Assembly: GCA_020310875.1 (NCBI GenBank)
Contig: CM035438.1
Location: forward strand, 102,318,063 to 102,382,062
Reading direction: 5' to 3'
Length of the DNA: 64,000 nucleotides
Origin: Ceratopteris richardii
Lineage: Eukaryota; Streptophyta; Polypodiopsida; Polypodiales; Pteridaceae
This document shows, in pieces, positions 12,116 through 23,242 of this stretch (positions are counted from its first letter, which is position 1; the number at the start of each line of letters is the position of its first letter). The notes beneath the pieces were generated by a model, which searched no databases, was not told the origin of the DNA, and was given only the letters and a program-made list of their open reading frames with translations. Both the position numbers and the translations under genes were made by a program.

Positions 12116-14195
12116 GTCAAGCAAGCATAAACACAATTCACCATCCTTTAAATAGACTATCACTTGAGATTTTTTAACATCTCCATGCACAGAATAAACA
12201 ATCAATGTCTAGGCCTGATCCCCATGACATACTTGAACCCGACATGAAATGGCTTGTGTGTGTAAACTATTTTCCTATTTTTTTGTGTTCAAAGTGTCTT
12301 GATTTGCCATGATCGAGGAGGAAATTAGACATTGGTGATCCATTGGATCACGGGTCCATTTTGAGGAGAAAGAGAAATTCTAAGTATTCATTTGAATCCA
12401 TACTTCTATTTTCATTGCTTGCACATATACATAGGAAGATGGAACCTGATTTTTAGGAATTTCTTTATGATATGGAATCACGCAAGTTTCATCTATAAAT
12501 GCAAAATTTAAAATTTTATTCATTGACCTCATTTCTCTGAAAATTGACTCAAGCAATGAGACAACTTACAAAAACTATTAAAACATTACATGCTCATGTT
12601 GATAATGAGTTTGGGTCCTTATATGGCACAATGAGATATGAAATGTAAGGGTTGAAACAAAGTATGGATAATCTATTCAATTAGGGAAAAGATATTGCAA
12701 CATGCAAGTGTAAATATGAATATCAAGCACAAGTACAAAGTATGTCTACACATTCTATTGAATGAAACCTTTTACTTGACCATAGAAGATTCGCTGACCA
12801 AATAGAATCCATAAGCGACTTGTTATATCATTTTGGTGTGATCGAAGTGGTCATAAGTATGGGGATTGTATTGCCTATGAAAATGCATGTAGACAAAAAT
12901 TATTACTTGAATTTGAAAGGTAAATTTGTAACTACGATGATCGTGCACCTTTACACTTGAATGTAGGAAGAGTTGGGATGAGATTCAAGACATATGTCAA
13001 GAGGATCCAATAGATTGAAGAAACATTGGATGCTAAAGAAACACCAAGAGTCTCAATCTAATGATCCGAAAAATAGTTGCTTGTCTAGAACACATGAAAA
13101 ATCTAGATTAGTGAAACAAGATAAATGAGCACATGTGAATACGCAAAAGTTTGAGAATTTTGTAAATGAAAGATTGAAATAGGATAAAGAAGAACATGTA
13201 GACACAATTAAAGTCAAAATAAACATGATGGAAGAGTAAATGTACTACTTGATCCAAAGTTTTTGGATAATGATAATATTCTTTATCCAAAAAAGGTAAA
13301 AAACATCAAAGCTAAGTACAATCTTACTCAAGAAAATGATCAAGATGAACATGAGGCTAGTGAAAAAAGAGAATTATGTCAATACTAGTAAAGACAATGA
13401 CCAAGATATTGGTGAGCATGAAGAAAGAGAAAAGGTATCAGGAATAGTTGCTAAAATCAGAAGACACATTGAGACCAACTTGAACAATTCTCTATATCAA
13501 AAGAAAAATAAGGTAACATTGAAGAGTTTTTTGATGAAACAGATGATTCTTCTTCTATATTGAAAAAATGCTACTAATGTATTTTGAGAAGCTTTTTTAT
13601 AGGTGTTGACGATGAAGATGAAGAATCCAAAGAGATGATGTGATTATATGAAGGATTTGTAGTAAGGCTTACATGTAAACAAGTTTTTTTACATTAATTT
13701 TTGAGGTTTTCATGGAACCAACAACAAATGACGAGAATCAAGATGACCAAGACGACCAAGAAAGTGCAACAAGGGATGAAAGATAAGTAAATTTTTTTTC
13801 TTGAAATGAATGTAAAATTTGTCTGATTCGATGGTAATATTGATTTGACTAATCATATTTTTTAGATCTGAGTGAGGCTCATCACGATACATAAAAATGG
13901 CATTTATGATTTTATTTCATTTCAAGTTGGATGTTATTTGTAGGTAAATGATGGATTGAACTAGATGAAATGAAGAAAAGATCTTTCAATAAGATTTTGA
14001 TATTAGAAATCTGAACCCAAATTTTTTATTCCCCACCATGTTTTCATAAATTCTTGCATCTAAATTATGCATAACATGTACATACACATGATTTTAATGC
14101 CATTAGATGCACATCAATTTGCATATGAAATGTGTTTGTAAATAGCATGAATAAGAGTAGGTTTGATTCATGAGCAACGTTGAGAGTGATACAAT
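12116..14195. other. Decayed unassigned repeat, interrupted copy of the 5.3-5.8 kb family
   Basis: Positions 12126-12475 and 14100-14190 match 5335-5775 in order, with 12480-14100 as extra DNA between them. Around 12815-12910 a decayed frame reads SFWCDRSGHKYGDC, a zinc knuckle with its first Cys changed to Ser, suggesting the extra DNA derives from a gag-like gene. A lysine-rich frame at 13336-13563 is not recognised. Confidence 0.4.
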
Positions 14196-14970
14196 TCAGC
14201 CATAAATGCATTAAAGTCAGAAGACACATATTCCCCCCCTCAATCAGAACGAAGGGTGCCCATTTTACATGCTGACAGATTTTCAGCCAAAACCAAAAAC
14301 TGTTTGAAGCACACGAACACTTCGGAATTTGCTACCCATGCATGCCTAGAAAAATAATCAATGAAAGTCATGAAGTAAAAAGATAGTTTCCAAAAGAGGG
14401 TGTCTGCATAGGACCACAGACATCACTGTGAACAAGCTATAATTTATGAGTAGCTCGAACTCAACCATCTTTTGGAAAGGAGGAATGTTACGTTTTGCCC
14501 AAAATACAGCCTTCACAGACATGTTCTTGGGGTGCCTCAAGTTTGGGCAAAGAGGACGCCATTTCAGATTTTTGCAAGCATAGCAAACTAGCAAAATTCA
14601 GATGACCAAAGCATGCATGCCAAAGCTTTGCATCTGACATAGCCTCAAAATCATGTAGTGCACATGCTGAATCATTCATAGATTTTTCATAGTCTATGAG
14701 CTTATACAACCCATGACATAAAATGCCAAAAGCAATAATCATGTCGCCATTTGACATATCATGAAATGTACATCTATCATCAACAAATTTTAGAACCAAG
14801 CCAATCTTGGCTAATGTAGAAACAGATAACATATTTTTCTTGATCCTTGGCACAAATGAAGCATCTGACAAAGTGAAAGAACTAACATCAGCAGTAGTTA
14901 GAATGATCTTACCAACTCCCATGATAGGATAAGAGGAGTTGTTGGTGCGTGTGATAGTATTCCCTATACA
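14196..14970 (-). pseudogene. pol: Fragment of a Copia1-family element (protease to integrase)
   Basis: The reverse strand matches Copia1 about 8850-9640 closely: MGVGKIILTTAD, LFVP-like FVPRIKKNMLSVSTLAKIG, DAKLWHACFGHLNF and CEGCILGK. The first HHCC region carries a Cys (HACFGH) where Copia1 has Arg. The fragment enters the integrase core before its left end. No LTRs are attached. Its right end abuts the Copia2 LTR at 14975. Confidence 0.9.
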
Positions 14971-14974
14971 GGTT

Positions 14975-16037
14975 GTGTGAAGAGATCGACTATAGGTGGT
15001 GAAGATGAAGTGATGTTGCTGAAAGTTTGCATTACACCAGCCAATTTGACTCCAGGGATATGTAGTGATCCCTTTTAGCTTGCAACTTGATGTATTAGAT
15101 ACCCTATGTACTTTGGAAGATCACTCACAAAGAGATGAATCAAAATAGATAGGTTTGACCTATGGTCAACTTGAGAAAACTTTCTATTTTGGAAATATAT
15201 GCTTCTAGTCTTCTACTCAAATGCTCTTTCTATGGTTAAAACTGACCAAAGAGCTTTTAGACATAACTAATTAGGAAGGAAAGCAACCTATTAGAAGTTG
15301 TTTCAATGAAAAAGAGTGGCTATATTAAGAGAAATCAATTTAGCAAATCACCTATGTGATCCTGACTTTTTAGGAGGCAGAAAGAGCAAATACATCTAAA
15401 GATTATGATGAATGTTTCTCACAACTGAAAATGCTAAAACCTATGAAACTTTGTGATCTTATAGCGAACTTAGAAAGCTATAGTTACCAGGTTAAATAAT
15501 TGGAAATGATGAACCATGCTCAAAGAAATGGCCTCTACAATCTAAGCAAAAATTGAGGTCTCTGACAGTGAATAGTACTCTCACATAGACTTGAAGTTAA
15601 GGCAGCAAATATGAATGAGCTCAATGTATATTATATGGAAAGTACAATGGACTTACTGATACATGTGTGAGCTATAAGATAATGCTCAAATCTGGCGTGA
15701 AGTCTTGCTATGGAGTCCCCCACTCTTGCAACTAGATCAATCACTCTTATATAGAGTGTTTTGGAGCCATGCTTTGAATCTGAATTCTTGCTCACCTAAG
15801 GTTCTTTTCCTAATTTATAGAGATAGATACTTTTAAGAATTCATGGGATTCTTGCCTAGTCATCAAGTGGCTCCAACCACTTTTGATTCTTTTACTATTA
15901 CACTAGGTGAATGCTCAAGCAATTACAAGAGTGAGTTCATACAAGAACTCTCCATTACTTCAAGTGTCTTCTTCAGGGCTTCATGATTTTTGTGATAATC
16001 AAGCATCACATAGGCTTGCCAATGATTTGCTCCAATA
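14975..16037 (-). repeat. Copia2 3' LTR
   Basis: Read on the reverse strand it runs from TATTGGAGC to CTCTTCACA; the first dinucleotide has decayed from TG to TA. It aligns along its length with 20090-21144. It contains no reading frame. Confidence 0.9.
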
Positions 16038-16050
16038 GCTCCCCCTCAAG
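16038..16050 (-). other. Copia2 polypurine tract
   Basis: On the reverse strand GGCTTGAGGGGGAGC sits directly before the 3' LTR. The same motif precedes the Copia3 LTR at 38189-38201, showing the two elements are one family. Confidence 0.85.
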
Positions 16051-16069
16051 CCTAGTGTTCTTGAGTTCT

Positions 16070-16665
16070 TCAATCTTCGAATATTACCTGTAAACCAATT
16101 AATGATTTGAACCTATTAAGTTTAGTACCATCCAATGCTTTTGTTAACATGTATGCACATTGTTGATGAGTGGATACATATGATAGCTGAATTTCTTTGC
16201 TCAAAACTTTCTCCCTCACATAATGATAGTGTACTTCAATATGCTTAGTCTTGGCTTGAAAAATTGGATTGGCACCCAAGTGTAAGGAGCTCATATTATC
16301 ACCAAATATATATGGAGTCCCAAACTCCAAACCAAGATCTGTGAAAAGAGTCTTCATCCACAATGCTTCTTGAGTAGCTATGGCACTACCTCTATATTCA
16401 ATTTCTATGGAAGAGAGAGAAATTGTGGGTTGCTACTTAGATGACCATGAGATGAGTTTAAAGTGCTTCTCTTGGCCTCCTTGGAGCCATCCCAATCTGC
16501 ATCAAAGAACAATTTTACTTCTAGATCAAATACATATGGATAGTATAATCCTTCATTCATTGTTTGTTTCAGGTATTTAAGTATTCTCTTGTCAGCATCC
16601 ATATGAGGTTTCCTGGGTGTGTGCATAAATTGACTTAGGACACTCACACCATAACATATATCCAC
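16070..16665 (-). pseudogene. pol: Copia2 RNase H region
   Basis: The reverse strand reads MDICYGVSVLSQFMHTPRKPH, then DADWDGSKEAKRST, then (after a frame break near 16400) LFTDLGLEFGTPYIFGDN, and ends with QAKTKHIEVHYHYVREK, the C-terminal copia RNase H signature. It trails into the purine tract. Deletion between the two frames removed the central SSKKQ..VALSS segment that Copia3 keeps. Confidence 0.88.
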
Positions 16666-16811
16666 CCTAGTTTAGGTGACATAATGCAAACTTTCCACAA
16701 GGCTTTGATAACCTATAATATCCTCTATGAGTTCTCCTTCATGTGAGCTCAGTTTATGACTAACTTCCATTGGAGTACGTGCAATCTTAGCATCTTGCAG
16801 CTTGAATTTAG

Positions 16812-17999
16812 TCAACATATCCTTAATGTATTTTCTTTGAGTAAGACATAACCATGACCTGTATATACTACTTCCAACCCTAGGAAGTATGTGAGTGACC
16901 CAAGGTCACTTATCTTGAATTCTTCTTTCATCTGATACTTGATCTTTTTAATTCCATCTGCATCATTTCTTGTGAGAATAATGTCATCCACATACACACA
17001 TAAATAAATAACTTCACAATCACTCCTTTTGATAAATAATGAAGGGTTTGCCTTGCTAGGTTGAAATCCTTGATCCTGTAAGAATGTAACAAGTCTATCA
17101 TTCCAAGCTCTTGGAGCTTGTTTGAGTCCATATAAGGCTTTTTTGAGTTTGGACACAAAATCAAGATGTGCTTTATCTTCAAAACTAGGTGGTTGTGCCA
17201 TATACACCTCCTCTGTTATCCACCCATTAAGGAATGCATTTGTTACATCCAATTGAAAAATCTTCCATTTCTTGGAAGAACCAACACTTAGAAGGACTCT
17301 GATTGTAGGCATCTTTGCCACAAGAGAGAAAGTCTCCTCATAATCAGTTCCTTGAGTTTCTGCAAAGCCCTTTTCCACTAGCCTTGCCTTGTACCTATTA
17401 ATAGAACCATCATAATTCTTCTTTAATTTATAAATCCATTTTGAACCTACTACTTTCATTGACGAAGATTTGGGAACCAACTCCCAAGTTTTGTTCTCTT
17501 TTAGTGCTTCAAATTCCTCTTCCATTACTAGCTTGCATTCTGGCTTATCCTTGGCATCCTCAAATGTTGTGGGTTCTTCTTGATTGAATTGTGCTAAGTA
17601 GATTGAGTGCTTTGTAACAAGAGAAATGTCATATCCATACCTTTCTGGTTTTCTTTTCTCTCTCATGGATCTTCTTAGACCACGATGTGATGATTCTACT
17701 TCATGATCAAGCTCCTACACTTTAGCTTTACCTTTAGACTTCCATACTTTGAATTTTTCTATCTGAGACATTTCATCATCCTCTGAAATATCCTACTCTT
17801 CAACTTTAGGAGGGTTGTCATTCACAAGTTTTGGAAAGTCTTCTTCAATGTCATGAGGTAAGTTGACTTTCCTGCATGAATCTTCATACAAAGAACTATT
17901 CTCATCAAGCACAACATCTCTACTGAACAAAAAACGTTTATTGCTTGGGTTGTATAGTCTATAGCCTGTTTTTATTGTTGTCATATCCAATGAGTTCAC
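16812..17999 (-). pseudogene. pol: Copia2 reverse transcriptase region
   Basis: The 284-residue frame at 16812-17666 carries [43 protein letters not shown] and the catalytic YVDDIILTR, in copia order. The upstream frame (17793-17999) has the integrase-to-RT linker GYRLYNPSNKRFLFSRDVV. It is the longest open part of this element. The frame breaks near 17700 and again after YTGHGYVLLKEN. Confidence 0.92.
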
Positions 18000-19136
18000 A
18001 CATTTCTACCTTAGGATCCATCTTTCCTCTAATCTATGAAGGAACATGAGCATAGGCAATACATCCAAAGATTTTGCAATGATCCAAGCTAGGTCTTCTA
18101 CCATTCTAAGTCTCATATGGTGTCATACCATCAAGAGACTTTGATGGTAACCTGTTAATCAAATAAGTAGTTGTAGATATAGCCTCAACCCACAAGTAGT
18201 TAGGTAAGTGTTATTGATTCAACATAGACTTTGCAGCTTCAACAACTGTTCTATTTCTTCTCTTTGCCACTCCATTTTGCTCTAGAGTGTACCTTGTAGT
18301 AATCTCTCTCTTGATTCCCCTTTCTTAAAGGAAGGAATCAAAATCATGGGAGAAATATTCTCCCCCTCCATCTTATCTTAGCCTCTTTAGTGTCTTACCT
18401 GGTTGGTTCTCCACAAGAGCTAAGTACTTTTTGAAGCATGAAAAAACTTCATCTTTGTGTTTCATAAAATATAGAATAGTCCATCTATTGCAATCATCAC
18501 TGAAAGAGACATAGTACCTTGATCTAGAGATTGAAGCATCCCTGCTAGGTCCCCATACATTTGTATGAACCAATTCCAAGAGGTCTCCATGTGTATACCC
18601 TTTCTTCATGAATTGTAACCTGTGAGACTTTCCAAATCGGCATGCACTACACCTATAAATCATATGCTGCTTTGCCAAGTTAGGAATTCCAAGTACACTT
18701 TTGTCTCTACATATCTGTTTTAGTGATCTTTCTCCAATATGTGCTAACCTTTTGTGCCAAACTTCCAATTCTGTGAGTGTTTGACTACCATAACTAAAAA
18801 GATCTATGTTCCTTGTATCTTGTAATTCAAATGTGAATAATCTACCTGTCTTTTCACCCTTTGCAATCTTGCTGAATTATGTCTTGGATCTTCAACAAAT
18901 GCACCTCTCCTTGTGAATCTGACTTGCAACCCTTTCTCCACAATTTTCCCTATAGCTATCAAATTTTTAGTGATGTTGCGAACATAGAGTACCTTGCTAA
19001 GAAGATTGAGATTTCCATCCAGTGCCTTTACATTTCCTATTTTCTCCACAAGATGCCTTGTATCATCACATGTTTGTACCTCATGTTTATTTCTTGGATC
19101 TTCCAAATCTAAGAGAAGAGTTGTATTTCGTGCCAC
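18000..19136 (-). pseudogene. pol: Copia2 protease C-terminus and integrase region
   Basis: The reverse strand reads LLSKVLYVRNITKNLIAIGK (end of protease), WHKRLAHIGERSLKQI with CSACRFGKSHR (HHCC zinc region), and HTNVWGPS...YYVSFSDDCNRW (integrase core, first Asp of the triad changed to Asn). The part carrying the second Asp and the Glu (about 18000-18370) is crossed by several stops. Confidence 0.88.
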
Positions 19137-20084
19137 TTGATTTCAACACCTTGAATCTATGTAGAAAATATGTTCATCAGATTTACTTTGAGGCATTGTC
19201 ATATTCATGAGTAGCAATGAGTCCTCTTGATTTGAGCCCTCTATGTAATTGTTGAAATATCTTCTCCTTTTATATCCTCCTTGATAGGTTGAGTTGTTTT
19301 AGTTGTTGTAGTTGCCATAATAATTGTTGAACCTTCCTCTTGAGTAGCCATAACCTCCTATATTGTAGTCTCTATCTCTTTGATTCTTGGAGTTCCTAAA
19401 AAAATTTTCAGTTATATCATTAGTTAGTCCACATATAGAACAAGAGTTAGATTCTTGGGGTCTCCCTCTGCCTTGTCTTCCTCCTCTACCTCTTCCTCTA
19501 GTATTTCTTCCTCTACCTGCATAGTTAGCTTGTGTGTACCTACTTCATCATCCACTTTCTTTCCTTTCCCTTTGTTGTCTTTGACTTTATTTTTATCAGT
19601 GTACAAAGCAGAAGATTGATTACCTTTGGGACCTTCTCCATTCTTCATAAGCTTGGCCTCTTGAGTAAGTAGTTGTCCAATGAGTGTATTGAAGTGTGGT
19701 ACATGCATATCCATGTAGAGATCCATTGTTGTGGTAAAAGCTTCCCACTTGTCATCTTCCTTTAAGCCATTGATGACTTGCCTTTCAATATATGAAATCC
19801 AACAATAATTGATTCTTCCTGGCCTTTGTGCTTGAAGAGAAGAAGGCCTCAAGTGGATTCCACACCTCGTGAGAGGTTTTAAAACTTCTTTCTTGCTCTT
19901 CTAGTGTAGGTTGACTTTTGTTTATGAAACTTGGCATAGCTTCATCTCCAGCTACATAACCATATAAGTTTCTACCTTGAAGGTAAGCTTCCGTCCTTAA
20001 TGACCAAGCAGAGTAATTACCTCTATCCAATTTGTCAATTGATGAAGGGAATCCATCTACCATGTTGTCCAACCTTGCTCTCAT
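19137..20084 (-). pseudogene. gag: Copia2 Gag region
   Basis: The frame opens with MRARLDNMVDGFPSSIDKLD and has the copia Gag pattern LDRGNYSAWSLRTEAYLQG and HEVWNPLEAFF. A frameshift near 19800 moves to a frame with VINGLKEDDKWEAF and LIGQLLTQEAKL. A zinc knuckle remnant (CSICG, with the His and last Cys lost) is near 19415-19440, followed by an Asn/Gly/Tyr-rich stretch. Copia3 shows the same rich stretch at about 62970-63050. Confidence 0.85.
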
Positions 20085-20088
20085 ACCA
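20076..20088 (-). other. Copia2 primer-binding site, tRNA-iMet type
   Basis: On the reverse strand TGGTATGAGAGC lies one base inside the 5' LTR; one mismatch to the TGGTATCAGAGC consensus. Confidence 0.9.
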
Positions 20089-20089
20089 C

Positions 20090-21144
20090 TGTGAAGAGAT
20101 GGATTGTAGGTGGTGAAGATGAAGTGGTGCTACTGAAAGTTTGCACTACGCCAGCCAATTTGACTCTAAGGATATGTAGTGAGCTCTTTTAGCTTGCAAA
20201 ATGATGTATTAGATACCCTATGTACTTTGGATGATCACTCACAAAGAAATTAATTAAAATAGATAGGTTTGACCAATGGTCAACTTGAGAAAACTTTTTA
20301 TTTTAGAAATATATGCTCTAGTCTTTTACTTAGTGCTCTTTCTCGGTTAACCAGAGAGCTTTTAGAAATAACTAACTAGGAAGCAGAGAAATCTATTAGA
20401 AATTATTTCAGTGAAAATAAGTGTCTTTATCAAGAGAAATCAATTTAGCAAATTCACCTATGTGATCCCAATTTTTTAGAAGGTAGAAAGAGCAAATACA
20501 TATAGAGATTCTGATGAATGTTTCTCAGAGATGAGAATGCTAAAATCTATGAAACTTTGTGATCTTTTAATCGAATTAGAAAGTTATAATTACCAAGTTA
20601 AATCACTAGAAATGATGAACCATGCTCAGAGAAATCACCTTTGCAATCTGACCAAAAACTAAGATCTCTGCCAGTGAACAATACACTCACATAGACTTGA
20701 AGTTAAGGTAGCAAATATGAATGAACTCAATGTATATTATACGGAAAGTAAAACGGACTTAATGATACATGTGTGAGCTATAAAATAATGCTCAAATATG
20801 GCACAAAGTCTTGCTATGGAGTCCCCCACTCTCGCGACTAGATCAATCACTCTTATATAGAGTGTTTTGATGCCATGGTTTGAATTTGAATTCTTGCTCG
20901 CCTAAGATTCTTTTCCTAATTTCTAGAGATAGATGGTCTTAGAAATTTGTGGGATTCTTGCCTAGTGATCAAGTGGCGCCAACCATTTTTTATTCTTTTA
21001 CTATTTCACTAGGTGAATACTCAAACAATTACAAGAGTGAGTTCATAAGAGAACTCTCCATTACTTTAAGTGTCTTCTTCAGGACTTCATGATTTTTGTG
21101 ATACTCAAACCATCACATAGGCTTTCAAATGATTTTCTCCAACA
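20090..21144 (-). repeat. Copia2 5' LTR
   Basis: On the reverse strand it starts TGTTGGAG and ends CTCTTCACA, 1055 bp, and aligns with 14975-16037. Divergence is obvious by eye, so the insertion is old. Confidence 0.92.
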
Positions 21145-21910
21145 ATGTGCACACCCAATCTCTTCAACATGATTTAACCATTGTGGCCTTGGTGCTTCAT
21201 AGGTTTCTTTTCCTTCATCAGTCTCAAGTCCATCAAGAATGGGTTGTGGTTTGCATGGTTCCACAAGGGTCTCTTCCATTGGGATTTCCATTGTCTCTTT
21301 TGATACTAGCACTTTTGAGGGTGAGGGTGGTCGCTCATACTAGAGTAGTCTAGTCAATAACTGTCAAACTTGCTTTGTGGTTTTGCCAATTCATGTGGTT
21401 ATGCCATAATTAGAGTTGTTTGGGAACTCCATTGTGAGGTACTATCTTTCGTTGGCATAATTGAGCTATCTCTTCAAATAACTTGTCGTGTGACTCTAGC
21501 AAGTTGGCATGTTCTTCCAATATAATGTGGATGTATTTTTGGCAGCACAGCTTGGAAATTTGACGGGATGACCGATGCACCAGGGGTGTTCTCAAGTATG
21601 ATTTCCAAGTTGTCTTGATTCTCCTACTACAACCACTTGTTCTCTTCATGTGCAATTGTCAACTATCTTCTTAGGAGTGCCATATTGCATTGGAGCTTGG
21701 TGTTACATTCCATTTGAGTGTGGAGATGGCTGTCGATTACTTGAATTGATTTGTGATTGATGTTTTGGAGCTTTGTTTTGAGTTGGTTATTTGAATCTTG
21801 CAGCATGGTGTACTAGTCTTGTTGAAGAGCTTGTTGACTTCTAACTCTAAAATTCACACTTGAACTTGCATAGATTAATCTTGAAGGGTTGCATTGGGCT
21901 CTATTAGTTT
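21145..21910 (-). pseudogene. Decayed copy of the GypsyA 3' coiled-coil frame
   Basis: Reverse-strand frames at 21410-21655 and 21079-21312 match the GypsyA frame at 56166-57014: ILEEHANLLESHDKLFEEIAQL against ILEDYAILLEAHDQLSEELDQL, and EIPMEETLVEPCKPQPILDG against QIPVEQRFEEDYEPQPIPGG. Upstream (21656-21910) more heptad-like sequence reads LLQDSNNQLKTKLQN-like. The function is unknown. It probably marks another gypsy copy of the same family. The last residues at 21079-21144 belong to the Copia2 LTR. Confidence 0.65.
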
Positions 21911-22699
21911 TTGGTACTCATTTCTCAATTGATTGACACAACTTATCATCGAAGTAATAGTCATATCTACATTTATGGATGTAGTATATACAAAGGTCAA
22001 TGCAGAGGGGAAGGGAATGTGAATCGGAAGTGTGATGTTGTGCACAATTGGGTGGTGGGTGCAGATGAGGTTGTTGGAGGGAGGATTGGGGAAGATTGAA
22101 GTGTGGGGGGTAAGGGAGGTGCAATGGGTGGTGATATGTCCATGGGGTCAAATGTGAAAGTGTATGAAGTGTCTAACATAAACACAAGGATGGTAGGTCC
22201 ATGCTCGTGGTTTCAATAAATAGTTGAGATGTTATAGATTTTTTTTGGCATTGTGAGGAGTTATACCACCAAGAAGTAGATTGGGATAGTGGATGGAAAG
22301 TAGTGGTGAAAATTGAAACCCAAGGTTGGAGGGAAGGTGGGAGTGTGGTTTGTGGTGGTTGTGGTTGTGTTAAAGATGAGAATGGGGAGGAGTAGGGCAT
22401 TGGTTGGTAAAAGCATGATGTTGATTGTGAGGGAGTGTATCCAATTATGGTGGATCAGGGGTCTTGGTGACCTATGATGAGTGGGTTAGTGGTTGGATAA
22501 ACAACTATGTGATGGTGTAAGGAGTTGTTTACAATAGCTCTCGACACAGAATATAGGAGCTCTTGACATAGAATAAGGGAAGCATGTAAAGAGCAAAGGT
22601 GCGAGACCAAAGACAACCCATCAAATTTTCCAACATCAATATGGGTTTGCAATTATCAACATCATCATGAGGAATAATAGTGATTTTAATCACTACCAC
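21911..22699. other. Unassigned G/T-rich DNA
   Basis: No gene is seen. The plus strand is G-rich between 22015 and 22400, which creates several proline-rich reverse-strand shadow frames. It may be more of the decayed gypsy copy to its left. Confidence 0.35.
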
Positions 22700-23217
22700 T
22701 GTAACATATAAACACCAAATTTTGCCATGTAATGCTTCATTTTGTGCAATCCAAGGAGTCCTCTAGCTTGAGGAGATCAGATAGAATATACCTACCAATT
22801 TTCATATTTTTGTACATTGTTTGATACCCCATACATAGACTAGGACATAATTTTTAACTAGACCGGCCATTAAATGTGAAATCAATCACATCACCTCAAA
22901 AAAAAACTATAAATAGAGCTAGAGAGCTCATTTTGGAGGTTAGGCTATTAAGGGTAGCTTTTAGAGCTAGCTAGTTTTGAGGTGTGAGCTTGATAAGAGA
23001 TCTTATATACATTGGGTAATAAATAGAAGTTTTTTCTCCTTCCATTTTCTCTCCTATTCCCCCTCCATTTGTGTGTGTGCGCACTAGAGTGCTTCTCACC
23101 TTCACCTTCCCCCACATCACTCCTTCATGATCTTCAGATCATCCTTACATCTCCATGGATTGACAATTAAGGAGGTGGAGTTCCACAACGTGATACTCAT
23201 CCTTGTTTAGAGCAACA
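22700..23217 (+). repeat. GypsyB 5' LTR
   Basis: It starts TGTAACATAT and ends AGCAACA. It aligns with the GypsyA LTR region 40948-41427: shared phrases include TAATTTTTAACTAG, AGAGCTCATTTT(G/T)GAGGTTAG and CCA(C/T)GGATTGACAATTA. The left end may lie further left by analogy with GypsyA, whose LTR begins at 40817. Confidence 0.8.
22908..22916 (+). promoter_or_regulatory. TATA box in GypsyB LTR
   Basis: TATAAATAG follows an A-run and matches the plant TATA consensus well. Its position about 300 bp before the LTR end fits a U3/R promoter. The equivalent GypsyA site (near 41146) is changed to TATAAGAAA. Confidence 0.6.
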
Positions 23218-23224
23218 CCAAATT

Positions 23225-23242
23225 TGGCACCATTTTTGGGGA
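23225..23242 (+). other. GypsyB primer-binding site, tRNA-Asp type
   Basis: TGGCACCATTTTTGGGGA corresponds to the tRNA-Asp site TGGCGCCGTTGCCGGGGA of plant Athila/Tat-type gypsy elements, with several decayed positions. Confidence 0.8.

Larger units (their letters stand above)
14975..21144 (-). mobile_element. Copia2: full-length, inactive Ty1/copia retrotransposon, reverse strand
   Basis: It has ~1.06-kb LTRs at both ends, a tRNA-iMet primer-binding site next to the right (5') LTR and a purine tract next to the left (3') LTR. Coding order on the reverse strand is Gag, protease, integrase, reverse transcriptase, RNase H. Many stops and shifts make it inactive. The flanks do not match each other (Copia1-family fragment left, coiled-coil frame right) and no clean 5-bp duplication is seen (GGTTG versus ATGTG), so one side has been rearranged since insertion. 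Confidence 0.92.

Noticed and set aside
13336-13563. Lysine-rich 75-residue protein
   Set aside because: No motif, no splice support, and it lies in a decayed repeat.
22015-22400. Proline-rich reverse-strand proteins
   Set aside because: Overlapping frames all arise from a G-rich plus strand; none has a motif or a consistent start.
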